Below, one piece after another: positions 47,038-55,575 of a stretch of 64,000 bases of DNA. A program made the translations under genes and the position numbers. The DNA lies in assembly GCA_025060105.1 (NCBI GenBank), contig JANXCS010000003.1:83341-147340 (forward strand), written 5' to 3'. The notes below the pieces were generated by a model, which was given only the letters and a program-made list of their open reading frames with translations, did not search any database and had not been told where the DNA came from. Numbering within the stretch: position 1 is the first letter of the stretch; each line of letters begins with the position of its first letter. The stretch is from Pseudothermotoga sp. GTDB lineage: Bacteria > Thermotogota > Thermotogae > Thermotogales > DSM-5069.

Positions 47038-49214
47038 TCGTTCACCAGCTTCTCGAGGGAACGTTCATACACCGATTTCATTTTGGACACTTCCTCTTCG
47101 ATGAGCGTTTTTCCGTTCACTTTGATCACAAGGCTCGTTCCACCGACCCGTCCAACGATGGTGAACGGTACACTCTCATCATTCATCAATCTAGCGAACT
47201 CTGATAGATTTTCTTCAGACAGACTCGCCACTATTCGGGATGGACGTTCACCGAAGAGGAGAAAATCTGTTCTCGATCGGCTCTCGATCTCGCAACTTGC
47301 TCCAACGTTTCCCAAGATGCAACATTCAGCCAAGGCCACCGCTAAACCACCCTCAGAAACATCGTGTGCAGAACTCAACAGATCTTTTTTTATAGCCCTG
47401 AGTAGAGCTCGATGCAGCCTTTTTTCAAACATCAGATCGATCGTTGGCACTGGTGCATCCTCGATCCCATGAATCAACCTCACATATTCGCACAAACTCT
47501 CTCCACTCTCTAAAGGTCCAAGCAACACGATGAGATCGTTTGACCGCTTGAAGGCGGCGGAACAGATTTTAGAAAGATCTTCTATGATTCCAACCATGCC
47601 TATGACTGGTGTGGGATGAACTCTTGAATCGTCAGATTCGTTGTAGAAACTCACGTTGCCACTCACAACTGGTATGTTCAGAGTTTCAGCTGCGTCCTTG
47701 ATTCCATCGATGGTCCTTTCAAAGGCATATGCGACTGTGGGATCTTCAGGATCACCGAAGTTCAAACAATCAGTTATACCTAAAGGTTCCGCGCCGACCA
47801 CCACTAAATTTCTCGCCGCCTCACAAACTGCCATCTGTGCACCGATGTAAGGATCCACCGAACAGTACAGCGGATTGCAGTCGGTAACAGTCGCTATCGC
47901 TCTGTTTGTTCCTTTTATTCTGATGATCGCGGCATCGTGTCCGGGTCTGAGTACCGTATCGATTCCCACCATGTGGTCGTACTGTTCGAAGATGTATTTG
48001 CGACTACAAACGTTTGGACTGCCAAGAATTTTCAGAAAGACAGTATTTAGATCCTTGGGGATGGGAACATTCAACTCGGTGGTCCTTCTTCGTAACATTG
48101 CACTCGGTTTGAGTTCGATGATCGGCGCTTCCGTCAGTAATTTCACTGGCAATCGGACCACGATCTTTCCATCGTAGATGGCAGTGAAGAAACCATCATC
48201 GACGATTTCACCTATTTTGGAAGCCCTTAAACCCCATTTTTTGAAGATTTTCGCAACAGTTTCTTCAAAACCCTTTTCTACCACCAGCAACATGCGCTCT
48301 TGTGACTCAGACAGCAAGATCTCTCGTGGCGTCATGGCTTCTTCACGCACTGGAACAAGAGAAAGGTCCACCAACACACCTTTTCCACCTTTTGCAGCGA
48401 CTTCAGAGCAAGCTGAGGTCAAGCCAGCAGCCCCGAGATCTTGAATGGCAAGCACACAATCGAGTGTGGCTGACTCAACGCAGGCTTCGATGAGGAGCTT
48501 CTCCATGAACGGATCGGCTATCTGAACACAGGGACGCTTTTTCTCACTATCGTCCGAAAGATTCTCCGAAGCAAAACTTGCTCCACCGATGCCATCACGT
48601 CCAGTGAGTGATCCAACCAACAACAGCGAAGCATTCGATTTCGAAGCTCTCGCAAACTTCAAATGTTTCTTCTCGACCAAACCCACACACATCACGTTCA
48701 CTAATGGGTTCTGTGAATAACACGAATGAAAATAGACTTCTCCGCCAACGGTCGGGACCCCTATACAGTTTCCATAGAAAGAGATACCCGACACCACACC
48801 GTGGAACAGATATTTCACTCGAGCTGATGTTGGATCTCCGAACCTCAGCGAATCAAGCAAAGCGATGGGCCTTGCACCCATCGCGAGAACATCCCTCACG
48901 ATCCCTCCAACACCCGTGGCGGCACCGTGGAACGGTTCAACTGCGGAGGGATGGTTGTGGCTTTCCATTTTAAAAACGACCGCAAGACCATCGCCTATAT
49001 CCACAACTCCTGCGTTTTCACCGGGTCCTTGTATCACCCTGGGCCCACGAGTTGGCAACCTTCGCAGAGAACTTTTCGAATGCTTATAGCCACAGTGTTC
49101 TGACCACATCACTGAGATCATCGAAAGCTCTGTCTCGTTTGGTTCTCTGCCGAGTTTTTTCAAAATGAGCTCATACTCCATCTCGGTGAGACCGAACATC
49201 TCAACTCGTTGCAT
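47034..49214 (-). CDS. purL: Phosphoribosylformylglycinamidine synthase, large (PurL) subunit
   Basis: About 726 residues, the size of small-type PurL that works with separate PurS and PurQ. It has the ATP-binding segments [51 protein letters not shown] and [19 protein letters not shown] 49214 after GGAGG is the start; the seven codons upstream overlap purQ more deeply and are unlikely to be used. It converts FGAR to FGAM with ATP and ammonia from PurQ. Confidence 0.93.
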   Translation of the reverse strand: MQRVEMFGLTEMEYELILKKLGREPNETELSMISVMWSEHCGYKHSKSSLRRLPTRGPRVIQGPGENAGVVDIGDGLAVVFKMESHNHPSAVEPFHGAATGVGGIVRDVLAMGARPIALLDSLRFGDPTSARVKYLFHGVVSGISFYGNCIGVPTVGGEVYFHSCYSQNPLVNVMCVGLVEKKHLKFARASKSNASLLLVGSLTGRDGIGGASFASENLSDDSEKKRPCVQIADPFMEKLLIEACVESATLDCVLAIQDLGAAGLTSACSEVAAKGGKGVLVDLSLVPVREEAMTPREILLSESQERMLLVVEKGFEETVAKIFKKWGLRASKIGEIVDDGFFTAIYDGKIVVRLPVKLLTEAPIIELKPSAMLRRRTTELNVPIPKDLNTVFLKILGSPNVCSRKYIFEQYDHMVGIDTVLRPGHDAAIIRIKGTNRAIATVTDCNPLYCSVDPYIGAQMAVCEAARNLVVVGAEPLGITDCLNFGDPEDPTVAYAFERTIDGIKDAAETLNIPVVSGNVSFYNESDDSRVHPTPVIGMVGIIEDLSKICSAAFKRSNDLIVLLGPLESGESLCEYVRLIHGIEDAPVPTIDLMFEKRLHRALLRAIKKDLLSSAHDVSEGGLAVALAECCILGNVGASCEIESRSRTDFLLFGERPSRIVASLSEENLSEFARLMNDESVPFTIVGRVGGTSLVIKVNGKTLIEEEVSKMKSVYERSLEKLVNE

Positions 49215-49905
49215 AGACACGCCTCCGAGAAACATAAGTTAAGATCGATTCGAAGAACCTTTTTCCATCAGTATTCCCTAAAACATCTTCGCAACATCTT
49301 TCAGGATGAGGCATGAGGCCAAAGACGTTCCCATCTTCGTTGATGATCCCAGCGATGTTCATGTACGAACCGTTGGGATTCGTAGAATCGATCGTTTTTC
49401 CATCCTCATCACAATATTGAAGTACTATCTGATCTGGTTTCAATCCGCTTGGAGATGGGAAATACCTTCCCTCACCGTGAGCTATGGGCATGCGAATGAC
49501 TTCTCCTTCCTCAAAAAGACAAGTGAAGGGAGTTCTGTTGTTGACAACTTTCACATGCACTTCTCGACATACAAATTTCAAATTGATGTTTCTCAATAAA
49601 CTACCAGACAACAAACCTGCCTCGGTGAGAATCTGAAAACCGTTGCAAATGCCCATGACGAGTTTTCCAATCCTTGAAGCTTCCTGAACACTCCACATGA
49701 CTGGTGAAAATCTTGCTATCGCGCCAGGTCTGAGATAATCACCGAAGGAAAATCCCCCAGGTATGACTATCAAATCGAAATCGGTGGGTGCAAATCTTTC
49801 TTCGTGAAACACGTAGTGACAATCTACACCAAAAACATTCTTCAGAACGTGGTAAGTATCGCGATCACAGTTGGAACCAGGAAAAACTATCACGGCAGCC
49901 CTCAT
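49201..49905 (-). CDS. purQ: Phosphoribosylformylglycinamidine synthase, glutaminase (PurQ) subunit
   Basis: The 234-residue class-I glutamine amidotransferase starts [14 protein letters not shown] and has the nucleophile Cys in [11 protein letters not shown] and the catalytic His-Glu in [12 protein letters not shown]. It supplies ammonia to PurL. Its ATG overlaps the purS stop, and its 3' end overlaps the purL start. Confidence 0.93.
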   Translation of the reverse strand: MRAAVIVFPGSNCDRDTYHVLKNVFGVDCHYVFHEERFAPTDFDLIVIPGGFSFGDYLRPGAIARFSPVMWSVQEASRIGKLVMGICNGFQILTEAGLLSGSLLRNINLKFVCREVHVKVVNNRTPFTCLFEEGEVIRMPIAHGEGRYFPSPSGLKPDQIVLQYCDEDGKTIDSTNPNGSYMNIAGIINEDGNVFGLMPHPERCCEDVLGNTDGKRFFESILTYVSRRRVYATS

Positions 49906-50156
49906 GAAATTTCCTCCACGTTGAGTATTTTGTAAGATTCCACCACAGGATTCGCGAGCAATTTTTCACACATGGAAATGGCTCTGACCTTCGCCTCTTG
50001 TTCACCTTTCACGTCCAAAACTAGTTCGATGAGCTTTCCCATTCGCACACTCTCAACACCTTCAAATCCGAGTTTTTCCAAGGCACCTTTAACAGTTTGG
50101 CCTTGTGGATCGAACACGCCTTCCTTTGGGAGTATCTGTACCGTGACTCTGTACAT
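49902..50156 (-). CDS. purS: Phosphoribosylformylglycinamidine synthase, PurS subunit
   Basis: The small subunit of 84 residues, which bridges PurL and PurQ, begins MYRVTVQILPKEGVFDPQGQTVKGALEKLGFEGVESVRMGK, the standard PurS pattern. ATG 50156 is preferred to GTG 50165, because GTGAG serves as the ribosome-binding site. Confidence 0.92.
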   Translation of the reverse strand: MYRVTVQILPKEGVFDPQGQTVKGALEKLGFEGVESVRMGKLIELVLDVKGEQEAKVRAISMCEKLLANPVVESYKILNVEEIS

Positions 50157-50161
50157 GGCCC

Positions 50162-50866
50162 TCACTCACAGATACGCTTGTAGATCTCCCAGTAAGCTTC
50201 TTCAACCTTGCCAAGGTCGCGTCTGAATCTGTCTTTGTCGAGCTTTTCGAGAGTAGTCGCATCCCAGAATCGACACGTGTCTGGAGATATCTCGTCTGCC
50301 AGTAAAATCCCATGCGCACTCCGACCAAACTCCAGCTTGAAATCGACCAATACGAGATTTTTTTGGGCCAGGTACGATCTCAATATTTCGTTGACTTTGA
50401 GGGCCGTTTGTTCAATGAAACGCAACTCTTCTTCGTCGGCTAAATCGAGGGCGAGGGCGTGGTAGTGGTTTATCATTGGATCGTGCAACTCATCGTTCTT
50501 GTAGGTGAATTCAACGATGGGAAATTTCAACGCCGTTCCTTCTTTTAATCCAAGCCTAGAACAGAGACTACCTGCGGCTATGTTTCTGACTATCACCTCT
50601 ATCGGGATGATCTGTACGGCTTTCACGAGCATCTCTCTGTCATTGAGGAGTTCAACAAAATGTGTCTTAATACCATTCTCCTCGAGCAACTTAAAGAACG
50701 CTGCCGACACTTTGTTGTTCACGATGCCCTTGCTCGGGATGATACCCTTTTTCTGACCATCGAAAGCGGTTGCGGTGTCTTTATACTCAATTATCAGATA
50801 ACCTTCTCTTTCAGTTTTGTAGACCTTCTTCGCTTTCCCTTCATAAATCATCTCAACTTTTCTCAT
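50162..50866 (-). CDS. purC: SAICAR synthetase
   Basis: The 234-residue enzyme condenses CAIR with aspartate. It begins [14 protein letters not shown], the phosphate-binding region of the family, and carries [30 protein letters not shown] and [30 protein letters not shown]. It lies 4 nt after purE and directly before purS. Confidence 0.93.
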   Translation of the reverse strand: MRKVEMIYEGKAKKVYKTEREGYLIIEYKDTATAFDGQKKGIIPSKGIVNNKVSAAFFKLLEENGIKTHFVELLNDREMLVKAVQIIPIEVIVRNIAAGSLCSRLGLKEGTALKFPIVEFTYKNDELHDPMINHYHALALDLADEEELRFIEQTALKVNEILRSYLAQKNLVLVDFKLEFGRSAHGILLADEISPDTCRFWDATTLEKLDKDRFRRDLGKVEEAYWEIYKRICE

Positions 50867-50870
50867 ATTC

Positions 50871-51338
50871 TCACCCCTTCTTCCAATTGAGAACTTCTTG
50901 TTTCATTTTTTCACGATGATCTTTCAATCTCTGTGAGAGCTTTTCGTCTTTAAGCGATAACATGGCTACAGCAAACAGAGCGGCGTTGACGGCTCCGTCT
51001 ATACCCATGCAAGCAACGGGTACACCACTCGGCATCTGCACTATGGAGAGGAGTGAGTCCAACCCGTTCAGCGAAACCGCCAGAGGCACCCCTATCACTG
51101 GCAGAGTGGTGTTCGCCGCTATGACACCCGGTAGATGCGCTGCCTTGCCAGCCATGGCGATGATCACTGAAAAACCGTTCTTCTCAGCGTTCTGCGCGAA
51201 CGAAAGAGTCTCGAGGGGGGTTCTGTGCGCGGACAAAACGAAAATTTCGTGAGGAACTCCGAATTCTTCGAGGAGCTTTCCCGCACGCTCCGCGTGAGCA
51301 AGATCGCTAGAGCTTCCAACAACGATCGCCACTTTCAA
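50871..51338 (-). CDS. purE: N5-CAIR mutase / AIR carboxylase (PurE)
   Basis: This 155-residue PurE begins at TTG 51338, 4 nt after GGAGGTGA (product starts [41 protein letters not shown]). The open frame runs further upstream to 51470, but that part is the riboswitch terminator and aptamer and is not coding. SSSDL, SAHRTP and AAHLPGVIA are the active-site segments. No purK is seen in the operon; if none exists elsewhere, the enzyme may carboxylate AIR directly. It is the first gene of the operon. Confidence 0.92.
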   Translation of the reverse strand: MKVAIVVGSSSDLAHAERAGKLLEEFGVPHEIFVLSAHRTPLETLSFAQNAEKNGFSVIIAMAGKAAHLPGVIAANTTLPVIGVPLAVSLNGLDSLLSIVQMPSGVPVACMGIDGAVNAALFAVAMLSLKDEKLSQRLKDHREKMKQEVLNWKKG

Positions 51339-51350
51339 AATATCACCTCC

Positions 51351-51473
51351 AAAAAAATAAAAATCCGGTAGGCCTTGGTCTCTACCGGAAAAAGAAATGA
51401 GCCCTTGTAGCCAGGACAGTTTACGGCTGTCCGGTAGAGACTCCCGAGCCATATTCTCGGGATTATACAAGGG
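51351..51473 (-). promoter_or_regulatory. Guanine-class purine riboswitch with transcription terminator
   Basis: The aptamer covers 51473 down to 51402. P1 pairs CCCTTGTA with TACAAGGG. P2 is TCCCGAG-AATATGG-CTCGGGA, J2/3 contains TCTACC, P3 pairs GGACAG with CTGTCC around CCGTAAA, and J3/1 ends GGCTAC. The C in GGCTAC at the specificity position points to guanine or hypoxanthine, not adenine. Downstream, CCGGTAG...CTACCGG (51388-51365) followed by a U-rich tract is the terminator. Its 5' arm CCGGTAGAGAC is perfectly complementary to GTCTCTACCGG of the aptamer, so that pairing is the antiterminator. Guanine should therefore stop transcription of all ten pur genes. It fills most of the gene-free stretch 51339-51652. 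Confidence 0.92.
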
Positions 51474-51584
51474 CCTCTCCCTGTGGGAGGGAAATATTCA
51501 CTTTCAATTTTATGATAGCACAGCTTCTCAATGAGAAACAAGTTGCCGTAAAGTTAATGAGAGTTTCTATGAGGTTGAAAGATC

Positions 51585-51613
51585 TTGACAAGTTCTACAG
51601 GATATGGTTGAAT
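51585..51613 (+). promoter_or_regulatory. Promoter of the sulfoquinovose-type operon
   Basis: TTGACA (51585-51590), a 17-nt spacer and TTGAAT (51608-51613) form a good sigma-70-type promoter. The palindromic operator starts 3 nt downstream, covering the expected transcription start. Confidence 0.6.
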
Positions 51614-51616
51614 AAG

Positions 51617-51636
51617 ATGTGGTAACGTTACCACAT
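51617..51636. promoter_or_regulatory. LacI-type operator, perfect 20-bp palindrome
   Basis: ATGTGGTAACGTTACCACAT is a perfect palindrome with the central CG typical of LacI/GalR operators. It lies between the -10 box and the start of the binding-protein gene, so a bound repressor would block transcription. The LacI regulator encoded at the end of the same operon is the obvious candidate. Confidence 0.75.
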
Positions 51637-51652
51637 AAGGGGGGATGTAACT

Positions 51653-52915
51653 ATGAAGAAGGGCTTTATAGTCTTGCTCACCATCTTGACCTTCGCGTTC
51701 TTACAAGCTTCAACGTTGAACGTACTGCTGTGGGACGATGCTCTCACTCAAGCCTTGAGAGCCGGATTGGCTGAATTCGAAAAGGCAACGGGTATCAAAG
51801 TCAATCTAGAACTCGTGCCCAGTGGCACTTTGCTTCAAAAAACGCTCATGAGTGTGAGTCCTAACTCGGCTGATTATGACTTAATCGCTGTTGATGAACC
51901 GAACATCCCTATGGTCGCGCCACTCTTGATAGAGTTCGATGAGTGGCCACAGACCAAGTTTTTCCTGCGACCACCCATGAGCGACATCATGCCTCTCGCA
52001 CTGTCGGCTGGGCAATGGAAAGGTAAATTCATGGGGTTACCAGTGAATGCGAATATCTATGTATGGCTCACCAGAAAAGACATCATCGAAAGGTACAAAG
52101 ATGAATTCAAGGCACAGTACGGCTACGAAATGAGAGTTCCGAAAACGTTACAAGAACTACTGGAAATGAGCGAATTTCTATCGAAGAAAGGTATCTACGG
52201 TTGGGCTCCTTTCACCAAGCCAACGGAAGGTGCCACGTGTGAGGCTGTATGGATGTTCGAAAGTTTTGGGACAAAGGTGCTCGAAGTTGATGAGAGAGGA
52301 TACAGAGTCGTGCTCGATAAGAAGAAAGCTATAGAAGCGATTGAATTTTACAAAAAACTGCTCAAGTACGCTCCCGAAGGAGCTCTAGATTTCGGTCATG
52401 CCGAAAGAATGGCTGCGTTCTCGAGTGGGAAAGTATTTTCTATGTTCAACTGGCCGGCACTGATACCTGATCTGGAAAATCCTGACAAATCGCTCGTTTA
52501 CGGAAAAATAGTGTACACACAACCACCAGCAGGACCTGCAAAAACGGCAGCAATCAGGGGAGCTTGGATCGTCGCGATTCCAAAAGCTGCCAAGAACAAA
52601 ACGGCTGCGGCAGAATTCGCATACTGGTGGATGTCCATTGAGACTGGTAAGAAACTGATACCGAGAGGTTTAACACCGGCGAGAGAATCTTTACTCAAAG
52701 ACCCTGAATTTCTGAAAGACAGACCATGGTTCAATGGCATATATCTCTCGATGATGTACGCAGTCGAAAGACCAAGATTTGAATATTACCCAGAAGTCTC
52801 AACCATTGTGAGAACGCATTGGCTGGATGCTATAAGTGGTAGGGTTGCTCCCGAAGTGGCCATCGACAGGATGGTGAACGAGATCAATGCACTACTCAAA
52901 AAATATGGATACTGA
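51653..52915 (+). CDS. ABC solute-binding protein, candidate sulfoquinovose/SQ-glycoside binder
   Basis: The 420-residue MalE-type binding protein has a signal peptide (MKKGFIVLLTILTFAFLQA) and the family core LNVLLWDDALTQALRAGLAEFEKATGIKVNLE, YDLIAVDEPNIP, GLPVNANIYVWLTRKDI and AAAEFAYWWMSIETGKKLIPRGLTPAR. It is the first gene of an operon whose enzymes point to SQ catabolism, so SQ or sulfoquinovosyl glycerol is the inferred ligand; sequence alone does not prove this. No ATPase is encoded in the operon, implying a shared one. GGGGGG precedes the ATG. Confidence 0.85.
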   Translation: MKKGFIVLLTILTFAFLQASTLNVLLWDDALTQALRAGLAEFEKATGIKVNLELVPSGTLLQKTLMSVSPNSADYDLIAVDEPNIPMVAPLLIEFDEWPQTKFFLRPPMSDIMPLALSAGQWKGKFMGLPVNANIYVWLTRKDIIERYKDEFKAQYGYEMRVPKTLQELLEMSEFLSKKGIYGWAPFTKPTEGATCEAVWMFESFGTKVLEVDERGYRVVLDKKKAIEAIEFYKKLLKYAPEGALDFGHAERMAAFSSGKVFSMFNWPALIPDLENPDKSLVYGKIVYTQPPAGPAKTAAIRGAWIVAIPKAAKNKTAAAEFAYWWMSIETGKKLIPRGLTPARESLLKDPEFLKDRPWFNGIYLSMMYAVERPRFEYYPEVSTIVRTHWLDAISGRVAPEVAIDRMVNEINALLKKYGY

Positions 52916-53795
52916 TGGTAGAGGGGGGCGGGGACACCGCCCCTTGCACTTATTCTTTGTGCTACCCGCAACGGTTGTCGTCATGGCCGTTTCGATTTTT
53001 CCAGCCATTTACGCCGTCTATCTATCTTTCACGAACCGCCGTTTGATGTGGTTAGGCACGATGAAGTTCCTCGGGTTGGAGAACTACTCAAGAATGTTCA
53101 ACGACAGTTTGTTCCTACACTCTTTGAGGCTCCAATTCACCTTCATGGCTCTTGCAATTCCAATTGAACTCATCATAGGATTTCTTGTGGCATTGCTGTT
53201 CTTAAAGGATTTTCCTCTTTCAAGACTGTTACGTTCACTCCTGATGCTCCCAGTGTACGTTCTACCCGTCGTTTCTGGATTGACTTGGAGGCTCATGCTT
53301 CAACCTGAATATGGAATGTTGGGCAAATTGTTCAAACAGATTTCTTTGGGTCCTGCCGCTTGGCTTGCAGATGTGCGTTTTGCCTTCGTTGCTGTAGTAC
53401 TTCAAGACGTTTGGCGCATGTGGCCGTTCATGTTCATGGTACTCTACGCAGGTTTGACCTCAATACCGAACGAATATTTGGAGGCGGCGCAACTAGATGG
53501 TGCCACCCCTTTTCAACGGCTCTTTTGGGTCATCATACCACTGATAAAACCAGTGATCGTGACTGCGTTGTTACTGCGCTTGATCGACGCGCTCAGGATA
53601 TTTTCGGAAGTCTACGTCATGACTTACGGGGGGCCTTCGAACGCCACGATGCTGTTACCATTGTATATACACAGGCGCGCCTTTGAATTTGGTGAAATCG
53701 GCTATGGTTCGGCTTTGGGAGTGTTCCTGATGATCGTTTCTCTGCTGATCACCTACCAACTGATCAAAAGGAGCATGCGTGGTGAGCTGGCATGA
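52887..53795 (+). CDS. ABC transporter permease (MalF type) of the SQ-type operon
   Basis: The protein has six hydrophobic helices and the EAA loop YLEAAQLDGATPFQRLFWVIIPLIKPV. Recognisable family sequence begins at LHLFFVLPATVVVMAVSIFPAIYAVYLSF. The start is unresolved. ATG 52887 has only a weak GGTGA upstream and lies inside the previous gene; ATG 52905 has none; TTG 52944 would give a normal N-terminus but sits just after the hairpin. The residues encoded between 52887 and 52943 look like read-through of the hairpin. It works with the partner permease at 53792. Confidence 0.85.
   Translation: MHYSKNMDTDGRGGRGHRPLHLFFVLPATVVVMAVSIFPAIYAVYLSFTNRRLMWLGTMKFLGLENYSRMFNDSLFLHSLRLQFTFMALAIPIELIIGFLVALLFLKDFPLSRLLRSLLMLPVYVLPVVSGLTWRLMLQPEYGMLGKLFKQISLGPAAWLADVRFAFVAVVLQDVWRMWPFMFMVLYAGLTSIPNEYLEAAQLDGATPFQRLFWVIIPLIKPVIVTALLLRLIDALRIFSEVYVMTYGGPSNATMLLPLYIHRRAFEFGEIGYGSALGVFLMIVSLLITYQLIKRSMRGELA
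52923..52945 (+). promoter_or_regulatory. Intercistronic hairpin after the SQ-type binding-protein gene
   Basis: GGGGCGG-GGACA-CCGCCCC forms a 7-bp GC stem, extendable by two G-U pairs, starting 8 nt after the stop. Depending on the start used for the next gene it lies within or directly before the permease coding region and could hold the permease start in a structured region. Confidence 0.65.
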
Positions 53796-54610
53796 AAAAA
53801 AGACTGCTGAAGCTTTTTTTGTTCGCCATAGCCTTATTCATCGTCTCCGTTGAGCTGGTCCCCATACTGGTGATCATCACCAACGGCTTCAAAAAAGACA
53901 TAGATATATGGACGAAAAGTCCCTTCTATTTCAAACCTACGGTGCACAGTTACTATCTCATCTTTTCGAATCGTGACTTTAAAATGTCGCTGAGAAATTC
54001 CTTCACCGCAGCAACCATATCGGCTTTAACATCAGTTTTTTTCGCCTCCCTGGCTGCGTTTGGATTCACGAGGTTCGATTTCAAACTAAAATTTTTACTC
54101 CTCATAGCGATCTTGCTCACCAGAATGATACCTCAAATCACGTTGGCCCTCCCTTTCTACTTACTGTTCAGAACTCTTGGCTTGAAAGATAACATCGTTG
54201 GATTGAGCGTGGCGCACATCAGTTTTAACTTACCCTATGTTCTTGCACTCTTGATACCTTTCTTTGCGAGCGTGCCGAGAGATTACGAAGAAGCTGCCAG
54301 AATCGACGGCTGTAAAATGTTCGGAGTTTTCTGGAGAATAACACTCCCGTTATCTTCTGCAGGATTGGTCGTCGCCTTCGTCTTTGCGTTTCTCATGTCT
54401 TGGAATGAGTTTCTCTACGCACTCGTTTTGACTGGACCGAATGCCAAAACGGCCCCGATAGTGATCAACGCCTTCCTCGGTCAATACGCACCTTTATGGG
54501 GACAGCTTTCTGCAAGTTCTACGATAATGCTTTTACCCGTGTTCGCCATAACTTTGGGATTTCAAAGATACATTTTGAAAGGTTTATGGACTGGTGGATT
54601 GAAAGGCTGA
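53792..54610 (+). CDS. ABC transporter permease (MalG type) of the SQ-type operon
   Basis: The 272-residue membrane subunit overlaps the previous stop (ATGA) and has six hydrophobic segments, the EAA loop YEEAARIDGCKMFGVFWRITLPLSSAG and the tail RYILKGLWTGGLKG. It completes the importer of the operon apart from the ATPase. Confidence 0.9.
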   Translation: MKKRLLKLFLFAIALFIVSVELVPILVIITNGFKKDIDIWTKSPFYFKPTVHSYYLIFSNRDFKMSLRNSFTAATISALTSVFFASLAAFGFTRFDFKLKFLLLIAILLTRMIPQITLALPFYLLFRTLGLKDNIVGLSVAHISFNLPYVLALLIPFFASVPRDYEEAARIDGCKMFGVFWRITLPLSSAGLVVAFVFAFLMSWNEFLYALVLTGPNAKTAPIVINAFLGQYAPLWGQLSASSTIMLLPVFAITLGFQRYILKGLWTGGLKG

Positions 54611-54624
54611 GCGGAGGTGAAGGT

Positions 54625-55287
54625 ATGAAATTTTTTTTGGACAGTGCCAAGCTCGATGAGATCTCCTACGCCATAGAGCACTGGAACATCGACGGAATAA
54701 CTACAAATCCAAGACACTTGGCGAATGCCGGTCTGAAAGTCGGTGAGTTCGCATCTCAAATCAAAAATCTGATCAAAGGTACCGATATCTCTGTGAGCAT
54801 CGAAGTGAATCCACACTTAACGGATGCAAAGGAGATCATGAAGGAAGCTCGGTATCTGGCGAGTCTGTGCGAGAACTTTGTCATCAAGATACCTGCCACA
54901 GAATCAGGATTCGAAGCTTTGGCACAACTATCCAAAGAAGGGATCAAAGTCAACACAACGCTGGTTTTCACCGTCTTTCAAGCAGTGAACGCTGCTCGTT
55001 TGGGCGCCCACATCATCAGTTTGTTCGTCGGGTGGCGGGAAGAGAGGGGTGAAACGGATACAGATCTCATAGCGAAGGTGGTCAAAGCTGTGAAAAATTA
55101 CAATTATCAATCGAAGATATTGGTCGCGGCGATCAGGTCTTCGAAACACATAGCCGATGCTGCTCTGGCTGGAGCGGACATCGTCACTGCTTCGTGGGAA
55201 GTTTACAAAAGGGCATTCGAAAATCCATACGTTGAACTCGGTCTGAACATATTCAAAGAATCGTGGAACAAGCTGGGAGGGATGTGA
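54625..55287 (+). CDS. sftT: Sulfofructose transaldolase-like enzyme
   Basis: This 220-residue class-I aldolase of the transaldolase family starts MKFFLDSAKLDEI and has Schiff-base Lys88 in NFVIKIPATESG. Its TTNPRH (residues 26-31) replaces the usual TTNPS/T, and it has SIEVNPHLTDAKEIMKEA, FVGWREERGETDTD and ILVAAIRSSKHIADAALAGADIVT. These features match, as I recall them, the sulfofructose transaldolases (SftT/SqvA) of Bacillus more closely than FSA or TalB. The expected reaction transfers a C3 ketol unit from 6-deoxy-6-sulfofructose to glyceraldehyde-3-P, releasing 3-sulfolactaldehyde and fructose-6-P. GGAGGTGAAGGT precedes the ATG. Confidence 0.78.
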   Translation: MKFFLDSAKLDEISYAIEHWNIDGITTNPRHLANAGLKVGEFASQIKNLIKGTDISVSIEVNPHLTDAKEIMKEARYLASLCENFVIKIPATESGFEALAQLSKEGIKVNTTLVFTVFQAVNAARLGAHIISLFVGWREERGETDTDLIAKVVKAVKNYNYQSKILVAAIRSSKHIADAALAGADIVTASWEVYKRAFENPYVELGLNIFKESWNKLGGM

Positions 55288-55569
55288 ATGGTGCACTTTC
55301 TGGTTCACAAACCGATCGATCATGTGGGTGTTGCCGTGAGAGACCTCAAAAAAGGTGAGACAGTTTTCGGACGGTGCCTCGAAACGAATCAAGAGTACAG
55401 AATCACCGTTTTAGAGGATATACCCCTTGGTCACAAGATCGCACTCAAAGATATAGAGAAGGGAGAACATGTGGTTGAGTACGGTGAAAAGATAGGTTTC
55501 GCACTTCAACATATACCGAAAGGTTCTCACGTTCACGTTCACAATTTGCGGAGTTTAAGGTGGGGGTGA
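55288..55569 (+). CDS. suyA: Sulfolactate sulfo-lyase-like small subunit (SAF domain)
   Basis: The 93-residue SAF-domain protein (VHFLVHKPIDHVGVAVRDLKKGE, EDIPLGHKIALKDIEKGEHVVEYGEKIG, GSHVHVHNLRSLRW) is the small subunit of a UxaA/SuyA-type lyase. In the wider family the same fold serves altronate and galactarate dehydratases. The ending HVHNLRSLRW and the pairing with a SuyB-type large subunit favour sulfolactate sulfo-lyase. The ATG directly follows the transaldolase stop, with GGGAGGG upstream. Its Asp/His-rich N-terminus probably contributes to the iron site. Confidence 0.75.
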   Translation: MVHFLVHKPIDHVGVAVRDLKKGETVFGRCLETNQEYRITVLEDIPLGHKIALKDIEKGEHVVEYGEKIGFALQHIPKGSHVHVHNLRSLRWG

Positions 55570-55575
55570 AACGTC

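Noticed and set aside
51339..51470. N-terminal extension of PurE by 44 residues
   Set aside because: The added sequence is the riboswitch aptamer and terminator; a GGAGGTGA with TTG 51338 gives the normal PurE N-terminus.
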